Shown: positions 1 through 7,809, counted from the stretch's first letter. The stretch: DNA of 9,011 nt from an uncultured Novosphingobium sp. (GCA_946886365.1 CAMPIM010000125.1:1-9011), one strand, 5' to 3'. Translations and numbers: made by a program. The notes: a model not told the origin generated them from the letters alone.

Positions 1-507
1 GAGAGCTTCAACATGGCCGAGCTGTGGAAGCTGCCGATCATCTTCGTGATCGAGAACAACCAGTACGCCATGGGCACGAGCGTCAATCGCTCCTCGGCGG
101 AAGATCAACTCTATCGCCGTGGCGAAAGCTTCCGCATACCGGGTATCCAGGTCAACGGCATGGATGTGCTCGCTGTGCGCGGTGCCACGGAAGAAGCCCT
201 TAAATGGGTGCAGGGGGGCAATGGCCCGATCCTGCTGGAGATGAAGACCTATCGCTATCGCGGCCACTCCATGTCCGATCCTGCCAAATATCGCTCGCGC
301 GAGGAAGTGCAGGCGATGCGGGACAAATCTGACCCGATCGAGGGCGCAAAGAAATATCTGACCGACGCCGGGGTGAGTGAAGACGAACTCAAGAAGATCG
401 ATCAGGACATTCGCAAGGTCGTGAGCGACGCGGCGGACTTCGCCGAAACGTCGCCCGAACCGGATATGTCCGAACTCTATACCGACGTGCTGGTGGAGCA
501 ATATTAA
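1..507 (+). CDS. pdhA: Pyruvate dehydrogenase E1 component, alpha subunit (C-terminal part, 5' end cut by window)
   Basis: The reading frame is already open at base 1 ([12 protein letters not shown]...), so the gene starts upstream and only the last 168 residues are present. With PdhB the protein forms the thiamine-diphosphate E1 enzyme that decarboxylates pyruvate and reductively acetylates lipoyl groups. Visible family marks are the Asn-Asn pair (fragment residues 19-20) that closes the GDG...NN thiamine-diphosphate/Mg site, and the loop [11 protein letters not shown] near residue 90, matching the conserved active-site (in mammals phosphorylatable) loop of E1-alpha. The GDG half of the cofactor motif lies outside the window. 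The TAA stop at 505-507 overlaps the pdhB ATG by one base (TAATG), which suggests translational coupling in a pdhAB operon. Identification is firm. Confidence 0.95.
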   Translation, partial: ESFNMAELWKLPIIFVIENNQYAMGTSVNRSSAEDQLYRRGESFRIPGIQVNGMDVLAVRGATEEALKWVQGGNGPILLEMKTYRYRGHSMSDPAKYRSREEVQAMRDKSDPIEGAKKYLTDAGVSEDELKKIDQDIRKVVSDAADFAETSPEPDMSELYTDVLVEQY

Positions 508-1886
508 TGGGTATCGAAATCAAGATGCCGGCTCTCTCTCCCACGATGGAGGAAGGCACGCTGGCCAAATGGCTTGTGAAGGAAGGCGACGAAGTCCGTT
601 CTGGCGACATTCTTGCCGAAATCGAAACGGACAAGGCGACCATGGAATTTGAAGCGGTCGATGAAGGAAAGATCGGCGCGATCGTCATTCCTGAAGGCAC
701 CGAAGGCGTGAAGGTGGGCACTGTCATCGCCACGATGGCGGGTGAGGGCGGTGAAGTTGCTGCTCCCAAGGCTGAGGCGAGTACGCCCCCGGCAAAGGCC
801 GAAGCTGCTCCCGAAGCACCGAAGAAGGCGGAAAGCGGTACAGCCAAGCTTGCCTCGGAAGCGAAGGCCAGCGTTGCCGACCCCGCTCTTCCGGAAGGCA
901 CCGAATATGTGAAAACCACGGTTCGCGAAGCTCTCCGCGACGCCATGGCGGAGGAAATGCGCCGCGATGAGCGCGTCTTCGTGATGGGTGAAGAAGTCGC
1001 CGAATATCAGGGTGCCTACAAGGTCACGCAGGGCCTTCTTGGCGAATTTGGCGACCGACGGGTTATCGATACCCCGATCACCGAATATGGCTTTGCAGGC
1101 ATTGGTGCTGGCGCAGCAATGGGCGGTCTGCGCCCCGTGGTCGAGTTCATGACGTTCAACTTCGCCATGCAGGCGATCGACCACATCATCAACTCGGCGG
1201 CCAAAACCAATTACATGTCCGGTGGGCAGATGCGCTGTCCGATCGTGTTCCGTGGCCCCAATGGTGCCGCGAGCCGTGTGGGCGCCCAGCACAGCCAGAA
1301 TTATGGTCCCTGGTATGCGGCTGTCCCTGGCCTGATCGTCATCGCTCCCTATGACGCTGCCGACGCCAAGGGCTTGTTGAAAGCAGCGATCCGATCAGAA
1401 GATCCGGTCGTCTTCCTTGAAAACGAGCTTGTCTACGGCCGCAGCTTCGATGTGCCCAAGGTCGATGATTATGTTTTGCCGATCGGCAAGGCCCGCATCA
1501 TGCGCGCTGGCAAGGATGTGACGTTGGTCAGCTACTCGATCGGCGTGGGCATCGCGCTGGAAGCTGCCGAACAACTGGCTGCAGAAGGTGTCGATGCCGA
1601 AGTCATCGACCTGCGCACCCTGCGCCCGCTCGATACGGCAACGGTGCTGGAAAGCCTGAAAAAGACCAACCGCATCGTGGTGGTCGAGGAAGGCTGGCCT
1701 GTCTGCTCCATCGCCTCCGAGATCGCGGCGGTCGTGATGGAACAGGGCTTCGACGACCTGGACGCCCCGGTACTACGCGTGACGAACGAAGACGTGCCGC
1801 TGCCCTATGCCGCAAACCTTGAGAAGGCCGCGCTCATCGACGCGGCTCGGGTGATCGCTGCTGTTAAGAAGGTATGTTATCGATGA
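507..1886 (+). CDS. pdhB: Pyruvate dehydrogenase E1 component, beta subunit with N-terminal lipoyl domain
   Basis: This 459-residue protein is the beta half of the E1 enzyme of the pyruvate dehydrogenase complex. Residues 1-80 are a biotinyl/lipoyl domain with the lipoylation motif [11 protein letters not shown]; Lys43 is the predicted lipoyl lysine. Residues 80-130 are an Ala/Pro/Lys/Glu-rich flexible linker. From about 134 the transketolase-type E1-beta fold follows, with GEEV (161-164, the Glu expected to contact thiamine diphosphate), the segment [20 protein letters not shown], and QHSQNYGPW (261-269). A lipoyl domain fused to E1-beta is known in several alphaproteobacteria (for example rhizobia and Zymomonas) and is absent from the usual 325-residue beta subunit. 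The ATG at 507 has GGAG at 495-498 with eight bases of spacing, and shares one base with the pdhA stop. A hairpin directly follows the stop. Confidence 0.96.
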   Translation: MGIEIKMPALSPTMEEGTLAKWLVKEGDEVRSGDILAEIETDKATMEFEAVDEGKIGAIVIPEGTEGVKVGTVIATMAGEGGEVAAPKAEASTPPAKAEAAPEAPKKAESGTAKLASEAKASVADPALPEGTEYVKTTVREALRDAMAEEMRRDERVFVMGEEVAEYQGAYKVTQGLLGEFGDRRVIDTPITEYGFAGIGAGAAMGGLRPVVEFMTFNFAMQAIDHIINSAAKTNYMSGGQMRCPIVFRGPNGAASRVGAQHSQNYGPWYAAVPGLIVIAPYDAADAKGLLKAAIRSEDPVVFLENELVYGRSFDVPKVDDYVLPIGKARIMRAGKDVTLVSYSIGVGIALEAAEQLAAEGVDAEVIDLRTLRPLDTATVLESLKKTNRIVVVEEGWPVCSIASEIAAVVMEQGFDDLDAPVLRVTNEDVPLPYAANLEKAALIDAARVIAAVKKVCYR

Positions 1887-1926
1887 AGGGCGAGAGGAGC
1901 GGCATCGGGCCGCTCCTCTCCCTTCT
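1886..1926 (+). terminator. Hairpin terminator candidate after pdhB
   Basis: A perfect 12-bp stem (GAGAGGAGCGGC at 1892-1903 with its complement at 1909-1920) encloses a 5-base loop. A few more pairs (1887-1890 with 1921-1924) form around a bulged C at 1891. It starts six bases after the pdhB stop. Only a weak T-containing tail (CCTTCT) follows, so intrinsic termination is likely but not certain. Confidence 0.75.
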
Positions 1927-2254
1927 ACAGAAAATCGATCCCTTACGAATATTGATTAGGCCGATAGTCAGTCGCACATGATTGCCTAGATACCCCCGGC
2001 TGAGATCAACAGCACGCCAGTGATCGCCGCAAACGGTATCGTTGCAGCAGCCACAATCGGCAGCGCGTTCCCTGCCTGGTTGTGATAAAGCCGCATTAAA
2101 ATGAACAGCGTGCGCTTAATCCTGTCCCTCATATTACCTCCCCCCATGCTCATCGGCCCACCCGACCGGGTGACGTGCTGCTTGAAATGATGAAGTATCC
2201 ATATTCGAGAACTGATTAAAATGCCGATAAACTCTAGCGGCCGGTATATGCTTC
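1927..2254. other. Gene-poor interval between pdhB and the synthase-like gene
   Basis: Apart from the Tad-like remnant on the minus strand (1969-2132), this interval holds no convincing reading frame. A small 6-bp palindrome (CACCCG-AC-CGGGTG, 2159-2172) is present. The last 60 bases before the next gene are AT-rich relative to the surroundings and could carry its promoter, for example TAAAAT at 2217-2222 or TAAACT at 2228-2233, but no matching -35 hexamer is clear. Confidence 0.5.
1969..2132 (-). pseudogene. Remnant of a Tad-type (TadE/TadG-like) pilus assembly protein, frameshifted
   Basis: On the minus strand an ATG at 2132-2130, four bases after GGGGGAGG, opens a 48-codon frame ending at TAG 1988-1986. 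Its second half reads GNALPIVAAATIPFAAITG, which resembles the N-terminal membrane segment of Tad-domain proteins of the Flp/Tad pilus family as found in alphaproteobacteria. After that Gly the natural frame runs into a stop. Moving to the overlapping frame at about 2016 instead gives AVDLSRGYL, which is how the family continues (G-x-AVDxSRxYL). One lost base near 2016-2017 explains this. Similarity fades after about 1969, and the several hundred residues expected for TadG are absent. I therefore read this as a decayed gene end with an intact ribosome binding site. It could instead be a 48-residue orphan membrane peptide. The left boundary is approximate. Confidence 0.55.
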
Positions 2255-2899
2255 ATGAATGACCAGGCAGAAGATCGGCCCTCGGTATTAGCTGCATTAC
2301 TTAGCTCCTATGCGGGGCGCGACAACCCGCGCCACCGCTTGCTATGGGCTTTGGACGCACGTCTTGGTCGTGTCGTGGCTACCACGACAGAAGCGATGAT
2401 CGGTCAGTTGCGGCTTGCATGGTGGCAGGAAGCGTTGACCGATCCAGTGGGCATGAAGGGAAGGGGCGATCCGCTCGTCGATGCGTTGCGGGCGGCTGGT
2501 GAGGTTCCTCCCGCGGGTCTGACAGCATGGCTTGATGGCTGGGAAGCGCTCATCGCCGACGATGATCTGGATGCTTATGCGATCGGAAGAGGGGGAGGGC
2601 TGTTCCAATCGCTCACGGGTGAAGCAGAAGTCCCGGATTGGCTGATCCAGGCAGGGGCCGCATGGGCGCTTTGGGATTTTTCAGGCCATGTCAGCAGCCC
2701 TAATCTCGCCGCCAAGGCGATCAATCTTGCCCGGCACAAGCTTTTTTCATGCGATCCGGTCTGGCCTGCATCATGGCGGCCAATGCGGATTGCCTATGGC
2801 TTGGCGCAAGGGGATATCAGGCGGGGTAAGGCCGCTCCTAACCGGTTGACTCCCGGCCTATATCTTCGGCTATTGCACGTCGCGTTTAGTGCGCGTTGA
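2255..2899 (+). CDS. Squalene/phytoene synthase family protein, probably non-catalytic
   Basis: This 214-residue protein resembles the short squalene/phytoene-synthase-like proteins common in alphaproteobacteria. Recognisable segments are RLLWALDARLGRVV (28-41), MIGQLRLAWWQEAL (48-61, matching the family's LxWWRxxL helix), DLDAYAIGRGGGLFQ (about 103-117, the YxxxxGG helix) and AKAINLARHKL. True phytoene and squalene synthases are about 300 residues long and carry two Asp-rich prenyl-diphosphate/Mg motifs (DxxxD). Neither is present here, so carotenoid or squalene synthesis should not be assumed. Distant eukaryotic relatives of this fold (NDUFAF6) act in respiratory complex I assembly; whether this protein has a comparable role is unknown. 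The start at 2255 has only a weak ribosome site, and I found no better in-frame start. The stop lies 11 bases before the next gene's start, so the two are probably co-transcribed. Confidence 0.8.
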   Translation: MNDQAEDRPSVLAALLSSYAGRDNPRHRLLWALDARLGRVVATTTEAMIGQLRLAWWQEALTDPVGMKGRGDPLVDALRAAGEVPPAGLTAWLDGWEALIADDDLDAYAIGRGGGLFQSLTGEAEVPDWLIQAGAAWALWDFSGHVSSPNLAAKAINLARHKLFSCDPVWPASWRPMRIAYGLAQGDIRRGKAAPNRLTPGLYLRLLHVAFSAR

Positions 2900-2910
2900 G
2901 GGGGAATTTC

Positions 2911-3375
2911 GTGGGACGTATCATGGCTGGCGCCGGGGCTGCGCTGCTTCTTGTGGCGGCAGGGCTTTTCTGGTGGCAAGGGCGCGCGGCCAGCAGCGCT
3001 GCGCCGGAGGCCATAATCGCTTCACCGCCGCCGCCTGCGATAGACGCATTGCCAGAGGGAAATCCCGACGCCGTTGGCAAGGCACCTCCCTCACCCGGAG
3101 AGGCTAGTCCGCAAAGCCGCGAGCAAAAGCGCTTCGGCCGCTATGATCGGAATCGTGACGGCTTTATCACCCGGATCGAGATGCTGGGCAGCCGGGTCAA
3201 AGCGTTCAAGGCGCTCGACAAGGACAAGGACAACCTCCTTTCCTTCGAGGAATGGGCAGTCGCCACATCGGATCGGTTTGCCAACGCGGATGCTAATGGG
3301 GACGGCAAGCTTACTCCGGCGGAATTTGCAACGACTGCGCCCAAGCGAACGGCGAAACCGAAATGCCGTTGCTGA
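2911..3375 (+). CDS. Membrane-anchored or exported EF-hand (calcium-binding) protein
   Basis: I chose the GTG at 2911 because AGGGGG lies about six bases upstream; a TTG at 2896 in the same frame would overlap the previous gene's stop and has no ribosome site. From GTG the protein has 154 residues. Residues 6-22 are a hydrophobic segment (AGAGAALLLVAAGLFWW) serving as signal anchor or signal peptide, followed by a Pro/Ala-rich linker to about residue 70. Three 12-residue EF-hand loops follow: DRNRDGFITRIE (79-90), DKDKDNLLSFEE (103-114) and DANGDGKLTPAE (127-138). All have acidic or polar residues at positions 1, 3, 5 and 12; loop 2 has Asn in place of the usual Gly at position 6. The tail is basic and ends CRC. 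Calcium binding outside the cytoplasm is inferred; partner and function are unknown. Confidence 0.85.
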   Translation: MGRIMAGAGAALLLVAAGLFWWQGRAASSAAPEAIIASPPPPAIDALPEGNPDAVGKAPPSPGEASPQSREQKRFGRYDRNRDGFITRIEMLGSRVKAFKALDKDKDNLLSFEEWAVATSDRFANADANGDGKLTPAEFATTAPKRTAKPKCRC

Positions 3376-3387
3376 ACAAGAAGGCGC

Positions 3388-4740
3388 TCAGCTCATTTCA
3401 AACTGACTAAACCACTGCGCCAAGGAAGCGCGGGCGCGAGCAGTATAAGCCTCCTTGCGCTGTTTCTTCTTCACATCGTCCAGGGTCGGGAAAAGCCCGA
3501 AATTCACGTTCATCGGCTGATAGTCCGCCGTCGCGATATTGCCCGTGACGTGACCCAGCAATGCGCCAAGGGCCGTATCGCCAGGCGGCGGGGGCATGTG
3601 CTGGCCAAGCAGTTCGGCAGCGGCGAAACGGCCGGCCAGCAGGCCTATGGCCGCACTTTCGACATATCCTTCGCATCCGGTCATCTGACCAGCGAAGCGG
3701 ATGTGCGGCGCGTTTTTCAGGCGCAGGGTTGCGTCCAGCAGCTTGGGGCTCTGGATGAAGGTGTTGCGGTGTAGCCCGCCCAGTCGCGCAAACTCGGCCT
3801 TCTCTAGGCCGGGAATGGTGCGGAACAGGTCAACCTGCGCACCATGCTTGAGCTTTGTCTGGAACCCAACCATGTTCCACAGCGTGCCCGACGCATTGTC
3901 CTGCCTCAGTTGGACGACGGCATAGGGCCAGCGGCCGGTGCGCGGATCGTCTAGCCCCATTGGCTTCATCGGGCCGTGCCGCAACGTTTCGGGGCCTCGG
4001 GACGCCATCACCTCGATCGGCATGCAGCCTTCGAAATAGGGCGTGTTCGTTTCCCACTCCTTGAACTCAGTTTTTTCGCCGTCGAGCAGCCCCTGTACAA
4101 ATGCCTGATATTGGTCCTTCGTCATCGGGCAGTTGATGTAATCCTTGCCCTCGCCACCGCCGGGGCCGATTTTGTCCCAGCGGTTGGCCATCCAGCATTT
4201 GTCCATATCGATGCTGTCGAAGTGCACAACGGGCGCGATCGCGTCGAAAAAGGCTAAGTGATCCATGCCTGCCGCAGCGCCGATACTCTCCGCGAGCGCT
4301 GGTGCGGTCAGCGGCCCGGTGGCGACGATGGTCATCCCTTCGCGCGGCAACTGATCGATGCGCTCCCGCACGATCTCGACATTGGGATGATCGGACAGGG
4401 CGCGGGTGACGCCATCGGAAAACACATTCCGGTCGACGGCCAGAGCCGATCCGGCGGGGACCTTAGCGGGTTCGGCCTGTGCCATGATAAGCGAGCCCAG
4501 CCGTCGCATTTCCTGATGCAGCAGGCCAACGGCATTTTTGTCCGCATCGTCCGACCGGAAACTGTTGGAGCAGACGAGTTCGGCAAGGCCGTCCGTCTGG
4601 TGTGCCGGGGTCATGTCGCCAGCCCCCCGCATTTCGGACAGGCGGACCTTCACACCAGCCTGCGCCAACTGCCAGGCCGCTTCCGACCCGGCCAGCCCGC
4701 CGCCGATAATATGCACCTGGTAATCTCTGACTTCGTCCAT
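3388..4740 (-). CDS. trmFO: Methylenetetrahydrofolate--tRNA-(uracil-5-)-methyltransferase, FADH2-oxidizing
   Basis: TrmFO makes 5-methyluridine at position 54 of the tRNA T-loop, using methylenetetrahydrofolate as carbon donor and FAD as reductant. From the ATG at 4740 it has 450 residues, the normal length. The N-terminus carries the FAD-binding [14 protein letters not shown] (9-22). [13 protein letters not shown] contains Cys57 and [15 protein letters not shown] contains Cys239, corresponding to the two catalytic-region cysteines (Cys53 and Cys226) described in Bacillus subtilis TrmFO. The C-terminal signature [13 protein letters not shown] is at about 408-420. Two other in-frame starts exist, ATG at 4752 and TTG at 4788. 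I prefer 4740 because GGACGGA lies just upstream, but 4752 is nearly as likely. The gene converges on the EF-hand gene with only 12 bases between stops and no clear terminator, and diverges from the VOC gene. Confidence 0.95.
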   Translation of the reverse strand: MDEVRDYQVHIIGGGLAGSEAAWQLAQAGVKVRLSEMRGAGDMTPAHQTDGLAELVCSNSFRSDDADKNAVGLLHQEMRRLGSLIMAQAEPAKVPAGSALAVDRNVFSDGVTRALSDHPNVEIVRERIDQLPREGMTIVATGPLTAPALAESIGAAAGMDHLAFFDAIAPVVHFDSIDMDKCWMANRWDKIGPGGGEGKDYINCPMTKDQYQAFVQGLLDGEKTEFKEWETNTPYFEGCMPIEVMASRGPETLRHGPMKPMGLDDPRTGRWPYAVVQLRQDNASGTLWNMVGFQTKLKHGAQVDLFRTIPGLEKAEFARLGGLHRNTFIQSPKLLDATLRLKNAPHIRFAGQMTGCEGYVESAAIGLLAGRFAAAELLGQHMPPPPGDTALGALLGHVTGNIATADYQPMNVNFGLFPTLDDVKKKQRKEAYTARARASLAQWFSQFEMS

Positions 4741-4802
4741 TTGTCCGTCCATGCGTTGGTGGCTGGCGTTTAGGTCAATTGGCGGCAAAAGGAGAGCGCA
4801 AA

Positions 4803-5219
4803 ATGATCGACCATATCGGCATCGCCGTGAGTGACGCGGGACGGTCGCGCGACTTTTACGACGAACTGCTGGGCGCGATTGGGCTGCGGCGTTTGGTGAC
4901 CATCCCCCCGGCGGATAATGAGAGCGGCGGTGAGACGCACGGCTATGGCCGGGACGATGACGCCTTCTTCTGGATCGGCGACAATGAAAGGGTGGGTGAG
5001 GGCACTCACGTCGCTTTTCGCGTCGAAAACCGCGCGCAGGTTCATGCCTTTCACGCAGCGGGCCTGCGTGCCGGTGGGCGGGACCATGGCGCGCCGGGCC
5101 TCAGGCCGCATTACGGGCTAAACTACTATGCCGCCTTCATCCTGGACCCTGACGGCATCAACGTGGAAGCAGTTTGTCACGCGGAGGTCGATTTGAGCGC
5201 GGCAGAGAATATCTCTTAA
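4803..5219 (+). CDS. VOC (glyoxalase/bleomycin-resistance/dioxygenase fold) family protein
   Basis: This 138-residue single-domain protein has the vicinal-oxygen-chelate fold pattern: an opening strand [10 protein letters not shown] (2-11), the second-module strand GTHVAFRV (67-74) with [12 protein letters not shown] after it, and the closing [24 protein letters not shown] (103-126). His4, His69 and Glu122 are placed as the usual metal ligands; the fourth ligand would come from the partner half or subunit. The substrate cannot be named from sequence, and close relatives are annotated only as glyoxalase/VOC proteins. ATG 4803 is preferred because GGAG at 4791-4794 has ideal spacing; a TTG at 4779 lies further upstream. 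The 62 bases shared with divergent trmFO must hold both promoters. A hairpin follows the stop. Confidence 0.85.
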   Translation: MIDHIGIAVSDAGRSRDFYDELLGAIGLRRLVTIPPADNESGGETHGYGRDDDAFFWIGDNERVGEGTHVAFRVENRAQVHAFHAAGLRAGGRDHGAPGLRPHYGLNYYAAFILDPDGINVEAVCHAEVDLSAAENIS

Positions 5220-5225
5220 ACCTGT

Positions 5226-5262
5226 TGCAGGCAGCGCTCGCGGCGGCGAGCCGCTGCCTGCA
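5226..5262. terminator. Shared hairpin terminator between the VOC gene and leuA
   Basis: GCAGGCAGCG (5227-5236) pairs with 5252-5261, and CTCG (5237-5240) pairs with CGAG (5247-5250) around a CGGCGG loop, with one bulged C at 5251. The outer pair 5226-5262 extends it to about 15 pairs. It begins seven bases after the VOC stop and ends ten bases before the leuA stop, so it can act on both converging transcripts. No long T-run follows on either strand. Confidence 0.7.
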
Positions 5263-5271
5263 TTCTATCGA

Positions 5272-6942
5272 TCAACTGGCCGCAACACTGTTGGCGGCAG
5301 AAAGGACCGCCTGCACCGAAGCGGTCGCGATGTCCGTGTCGGTGCCGATGCCGAAGACCGTGCGGCCGTCCGGCGTGCGGCATTCGACATAGGCGGCGGC
5401 GGCGACGTCCGTACCCGCGCCTATCGCATGTTCGCTATAGTCGGCGACCTCCAGATCGACGCCGAGGTCATCGCGCAGCGCCGCTAGAACCGAGGAGATG
5501 AGGCCGTTGCCGCGCCCGGAAATGGAGCGTTCGCCACCCTTGTGCGCGATCTTGCCGGTGAAGATGCGGTCGCCCGCATGGCCGCTCTCATTATAGTCGA
5601 TCAGCGTGTAGGGTTGGTCGCCGGAGAGGCGGTAATGATCTTCGAAGGCGGCCCAGATATCGGCGGCGTTCAGTTCGCGGCTCGACTGGTCGGCCAGCGC
5701 CTGCACAACCTTGGAGAAGTCGGCCTGCATCCGCTTGGGCAGCTTCAGCCCCTTATCCTGCTGCAACACCCAAGCGACGCCGCCCTTGCCAGACTGCGAG
5801 TTGACGCGGATCACGGCTTCATAGTCGCGGCCCAAATCCTTGGGATCGATCGGCAGATAGGGCACGTCCCAAATCTGGTCGTTGCGGGTTTCCTGAACGG
5901 CGAAGCCCTTCTTGATCGCATCCTGATGCGAGCCGGAAAAGGCGGTGAACACCAGCTCGCCCGCATAGGGGTGACGCGGGTGGACCGGCAGCTGGTTGCA
6001 ATATTCGACGGTCTGGATGACCTCGTCGATATCCGAGAAATCGAGCCCCGGATTGACGCCCTGCGTGTACATGTTGAGCGCGACGGTCACGAGGTCGCAG
6101 TTGCCGGTCCGCTCGCCATTGCCGAACAGACAGCCTTCGACGCGGTCCGCGCCCGCCATCAGGCCCAGCTCGGCCGCAGCGACGCCGGTGCCGCGGTCAT
6201 TATGGGTGTGCAGCGAAATGACGACGCTGTCGCGGCGTGAAATGTTGCGGCACATCCATTCGATCTGGTCGGCATAGATGTTGGGCGTCGCGGCCTCGAC
6301 CGTGGCGGGCAGGTTCAGGATCAGCGGGCGTTCCGCCGTGGGCTGGAGAATTTCCATCACGGCTTCACAGCATTCCAGGCTGAAATCCAGTTCGGCGGTG
6401 GAGAAGGTTTCCGGCGAATATTCGAAATGCCAGTCGGTGTTCGGCTGCTTCGCCGCATTGTCGCGCAGCAGCTTCGCGGCGTTGATCGCGATATCCTTGA
6501 TCTGCGGCCGGTCCATCTGGAACACGATGTTGCGCCAGGCGGGGGACACGGCATTATAGACGTGGACGATCGCCTGCTTCGCACCGCGCAGGGATTCGAA
6601 GGTCGTGGCGATCAGGTCATCGCGGGCCTGCGTCAGCACCTGCGGGAACACGTCATCGGGGATCGCGCCGTCGCGGACCAAGCCGGAAATGAAGTCGAAC
6701 TCGGTCGCGCCCGCGGAGGGAAAGCCGACCTCGATCTCTTTGACGCCGACCCGGACCAGCAGGTCGAAGAAGCGGCGCTTCTTTTCCGCGTTCATCGGGT
6801 CGATCAGCGACTGATTGCCGTCGCGCATGTCGGTCGAGAGCCAGCGCGGGGGCGAGGTGATGACGGCGCTCGGCCACTGGCGGTTGGGCAGGTCCACTTG
6901 CGGGAAGGGACGGTATTTCTGCGAAGGGTCGGTCAGCATCAT
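5272..6942 (-). CDS. leuA: 2-isopropylmalate synthase
   Basis: LeuA condenses 2-oxoisovalerate with acetyl-CoA, the first committed step of leucine synthesis. The 556-residue length and the N-terminus ([16 protein letters not shown]) mark the longer class seen in actinobacteria and many alphaproteobacteria, rather than the E. coli type of about 523 residues. The TIM-barrel catalytic domain carries STDMRDGNQ (36-44, catalytic Arg40 and metal ligand Asp41), HTHNDRGTG (245-253, with metal-binding HxH) and [17 protein letters not shown] (274-290). The C-terminal leucine-sensing regulatory domain runs from about 430 to 556. Two tandem ATGs open the frame; I use the first, at 6942. The ribosome site is weak (GAAG about ten bases upstream). 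Upstream on the same strand lies a leucine-rich leader peptide with attenuator-like structure, so expression probably responds to charged leucyl-tRNA in addition to feedback on the enzyme. Confidence 0.97.
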   Translation of the reverse strand: MMLTDPSQKYRPFPQVDLPNRQWPSAVITSPPRWLSTDMRDGNQSLIDPMNAEKKRRFFDLLVRVGVKEIEVGFPSAGATEFDFISGLVRDGAIPDDVFPQVLTQARDDLIATTFESLRGAKQAIVHVYNAVSPAWRNIVFQMDRPQIKDIAINAAKLLRDNAAKQPNTDWHFEYSPETFSTAELDFSLECCEAVMEILQPTAERPLILNLPATVEAATPNIYADQIEWMCRNISRRDSVVISLHTHNDRGTGVAAAELGLMAGADRVEGCLFGNGERTGNCDLVTVALNMYTQGVNPGLDFSDIDEVIQTVEYCNQLPVHPRHPYAGELVFTAFSGSHQDAIKKGFAVQETRNDQIWDVPYLPIDPKDLGRDYEAVIRVNSQSGKGGVAWVLQQDKGLKLPKRMQADFSKVVQALADQSSRELNAADIWAAFEDHYRLSGDQPYTLIDYNESGHAGDRIFTGKIAHKGGERSISGRGNGLISSVLAALRDDLGVDLEVADYSEHAIGAGTDVAAAAYVECRTPDGRTVFGIGTDTDIATASVQAVLSAANSVAAS

Positions 6943-6960
6943 GGGAAGCTACTTCTTTGC

Positions 6961-7002
6961 AAACGGGCGGCCCCTATTTGAAACAAAGGCGCGGCCTGCC
7001 CG
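6961..7002 (-). terminator. Attenuator terminator hairpin in the leuA leader
   Basis: On the minus strand, CGGGC (7002-6998) and GGCC (6996-6993) pair with GGCC (6972-6969) and GCCCG (6968-6964), with one bulged base at 6997. The interior can add further pairs (AGG/CCT and AAA/TTT types between 6989-6985 and 6973-6978). Immediately after the stem the transcript reads UUUGC, a short U-run. The hairpin ends 18-22 bases before the leuA start codon, where an attenuator terminator is expected. Confidence 0.6.
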
Positions 7003-7027
7003 GTGGAACGACTATCTGCTTGGGTAT

Positions 7028-7089
7028 GCCCTTAGGCGGATTGCTGCGTCATTCAAGCGAAGAACAGCAGGAATGCCACGCCTAAGGGC
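7028..7089 (-). promoter_or_regulatory. leuA attenuator: upstream (pause-type) stem
   Basis: GCCCTTAGGCG at 7089-7079 (minus-strand reading) is perfectly complementary to CGCCTAAGGGC at 7038-7028, an 11-bp inverted repeat. A nested 5-bp stem (7069-7065 with 7046-7042) lies within the 40-base interval. The stop codon of the leader peptide sits inside the first arm, so a ribosome finishing the leader would disturb this stem. With the terminator hairpin further downstream this matches the general architecture of peptide-leader attenuators. I could not find a convincing long antiterminator pairing by eye; the best is GCCU 7037-7034 with AGGC 6997-6994. Confidence 0.65.
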
Positions 7090-7126
7090 GTGTAAGTCGT
7101 AGCAGGGAAAGAAGCGCGCGCTGCAT
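7082..7126 (-). CDS. leuA leader peptide (leucine-rich, 14 residues)
   Basis: A 15-codon frame starts at ATG 7126-7124 and ends at TAG 7084-7082. It encodes MQRALLSLLRLTRP. Five of the 14 residues are leucine, concentrated at positions 5, 6, 8, 9 and 11, and use CTT, CTT, CTG, CTA and CTT. CTA and CTT are expected to be infrequent Leu codons in a GC-rich genome, which would sharpen stalling. AAGG lies about ten bases upstream as a possible ribosome site. The frame lies on the leuA strand 184 bases ahead of its start and directly before the inverted-repeat region. Enterobacterial leuL is the functional parallel: ribosome stalling at Leu codons when leucyl-tRNA is scarce would prevent termination and allow leuA expression. 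The peptide itself probably has no other function. Confidence 0.72.
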   Translation of the reverse strand: MQRALLSLLRLTRP

Positions 7127-7243
7127 GATGGTGACGCCTTAACCGTTTTCGTGGCTCCGCGTCCAGCTTTTGTTGTGGAAGGCGTTTGGAAGAAGGTTCA
7201 TTTACCTCGTCATCACAATGATCCATCCCATCGCGAGGACCTC

Positions 7244-7809
7244 ATGTCCCTGACCAACCTCCTTATACCGACCTACAGCCAGATGCTGAAAACCCTCTCT
7301 GGCTGGCTCGACAAGGCTGAAGCGCAAATGGGGGGCGATGCGGCCAACGCGCTTCTGTCCGCGCGGCTTGCCCCCGACATGTTCCCGCTTTCCACCCAGA
7401 TCCGGTTCGCTTGTGTGCAGGCTTGGGAAGGCGTGTTTCGGCTAAAGGGAGAGGAGTTTCCCATATCGATCCAGGCTCTTCTGGACGAGGGCCGGAACGC
7501 GGAGGAAAATCCCGGCTCGATCGCCAGCGCAAAGGCCAGAATTGATGAGACGCTCGCCCTGCTGGGCGATCTTGCTCCGGATGCGCTTGATACCAACCCG
7601 CAAAGCCCGATCGAGCATGCATTGCCGATGGCATCATTTTCGACCTCACGGCCGAGCAATATGCTCGCGACTGGACGTTGCCCCAATTCTACTTCCACGT
7701 CATGACCGCCTACGCAATCTTGCGCAACCAGGGGGTAGAGTTGGGCAAGGCGGATTATATCGCGCATATGTTCCCATATATACGGCCGGGAACAATGCCG
7801 ACCGGCTAA
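7244..7809 (+). pseudogene. DUF1993 family protein gene disrupted by a one-base frameshift
   Basis: ATG 7244 (GAGG about six bases upstream) begins MSLTNLLIPTYSQMLKTLSGWLDKA, a good match to DUF1993 proteins, a family of about 170-190 residues of unknown function. The frame continues normally (DMFPLSTQIRFACVQAWEGVFRLKGEEFP, then LLDEGRN) to IEHALP. It then goes out of register and stops at 7703-7705 after 153 codons. The overlapping frame from 7627 reads DGIIFDLTAEQYARDW and then LPQFYFHVMTAYAILRNQGVELGKADY, the family's C-terminal half, and ends at TAA 7807-7809. A single missing base near 7625-7627 reconciles the two; repaired, the protein would have 188 residues. There is no slippery homopolymer at the junction, so recent mutation or sequencing error is likelier than programmed frameshifting. 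It diverges from the leuA leader and converges on yceI. Confidence 0.82.

Noticed and set aside
504..1292. A 262-codon open frame on the - strand opposite pdhB
   Set aside because: It is the antisense shadow of a GC-rich coding region. Its His/Arg/Phe-rich translation has no domain pattern, and pdhB is unmistakable on the + strand.
2248..2262. A four-codon upstream frame (ATG CTT CAT GAA TGA) overlapping the start of the synthase-like gene
   Set aside because: It has no ribosome site and is too short to distinguish from chance, although it could in principle influence initiation at 2255.
4258..4773. A 171-codon open frame on the + strand opposite the trmFO start
   Set aside because: It is antisense to the conserved FAD-binding and cysteine motifs of trmFO and has no recognisable domain.
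5542..6240. A 232-codon open frame on the + strand opposite leuA
   Set aside because: It is an antisense shadow of leuA, which has all its catalytic motifs in the opposite strand.
7625..7629. Programmed ribosomal frameshift in the DUF1993 gene
   Set aside because: The junction TTGCCGATGGC has no slippery heptamer or C/T-run and no strong downstream hairpin, and the family is normally encoded in one frame.
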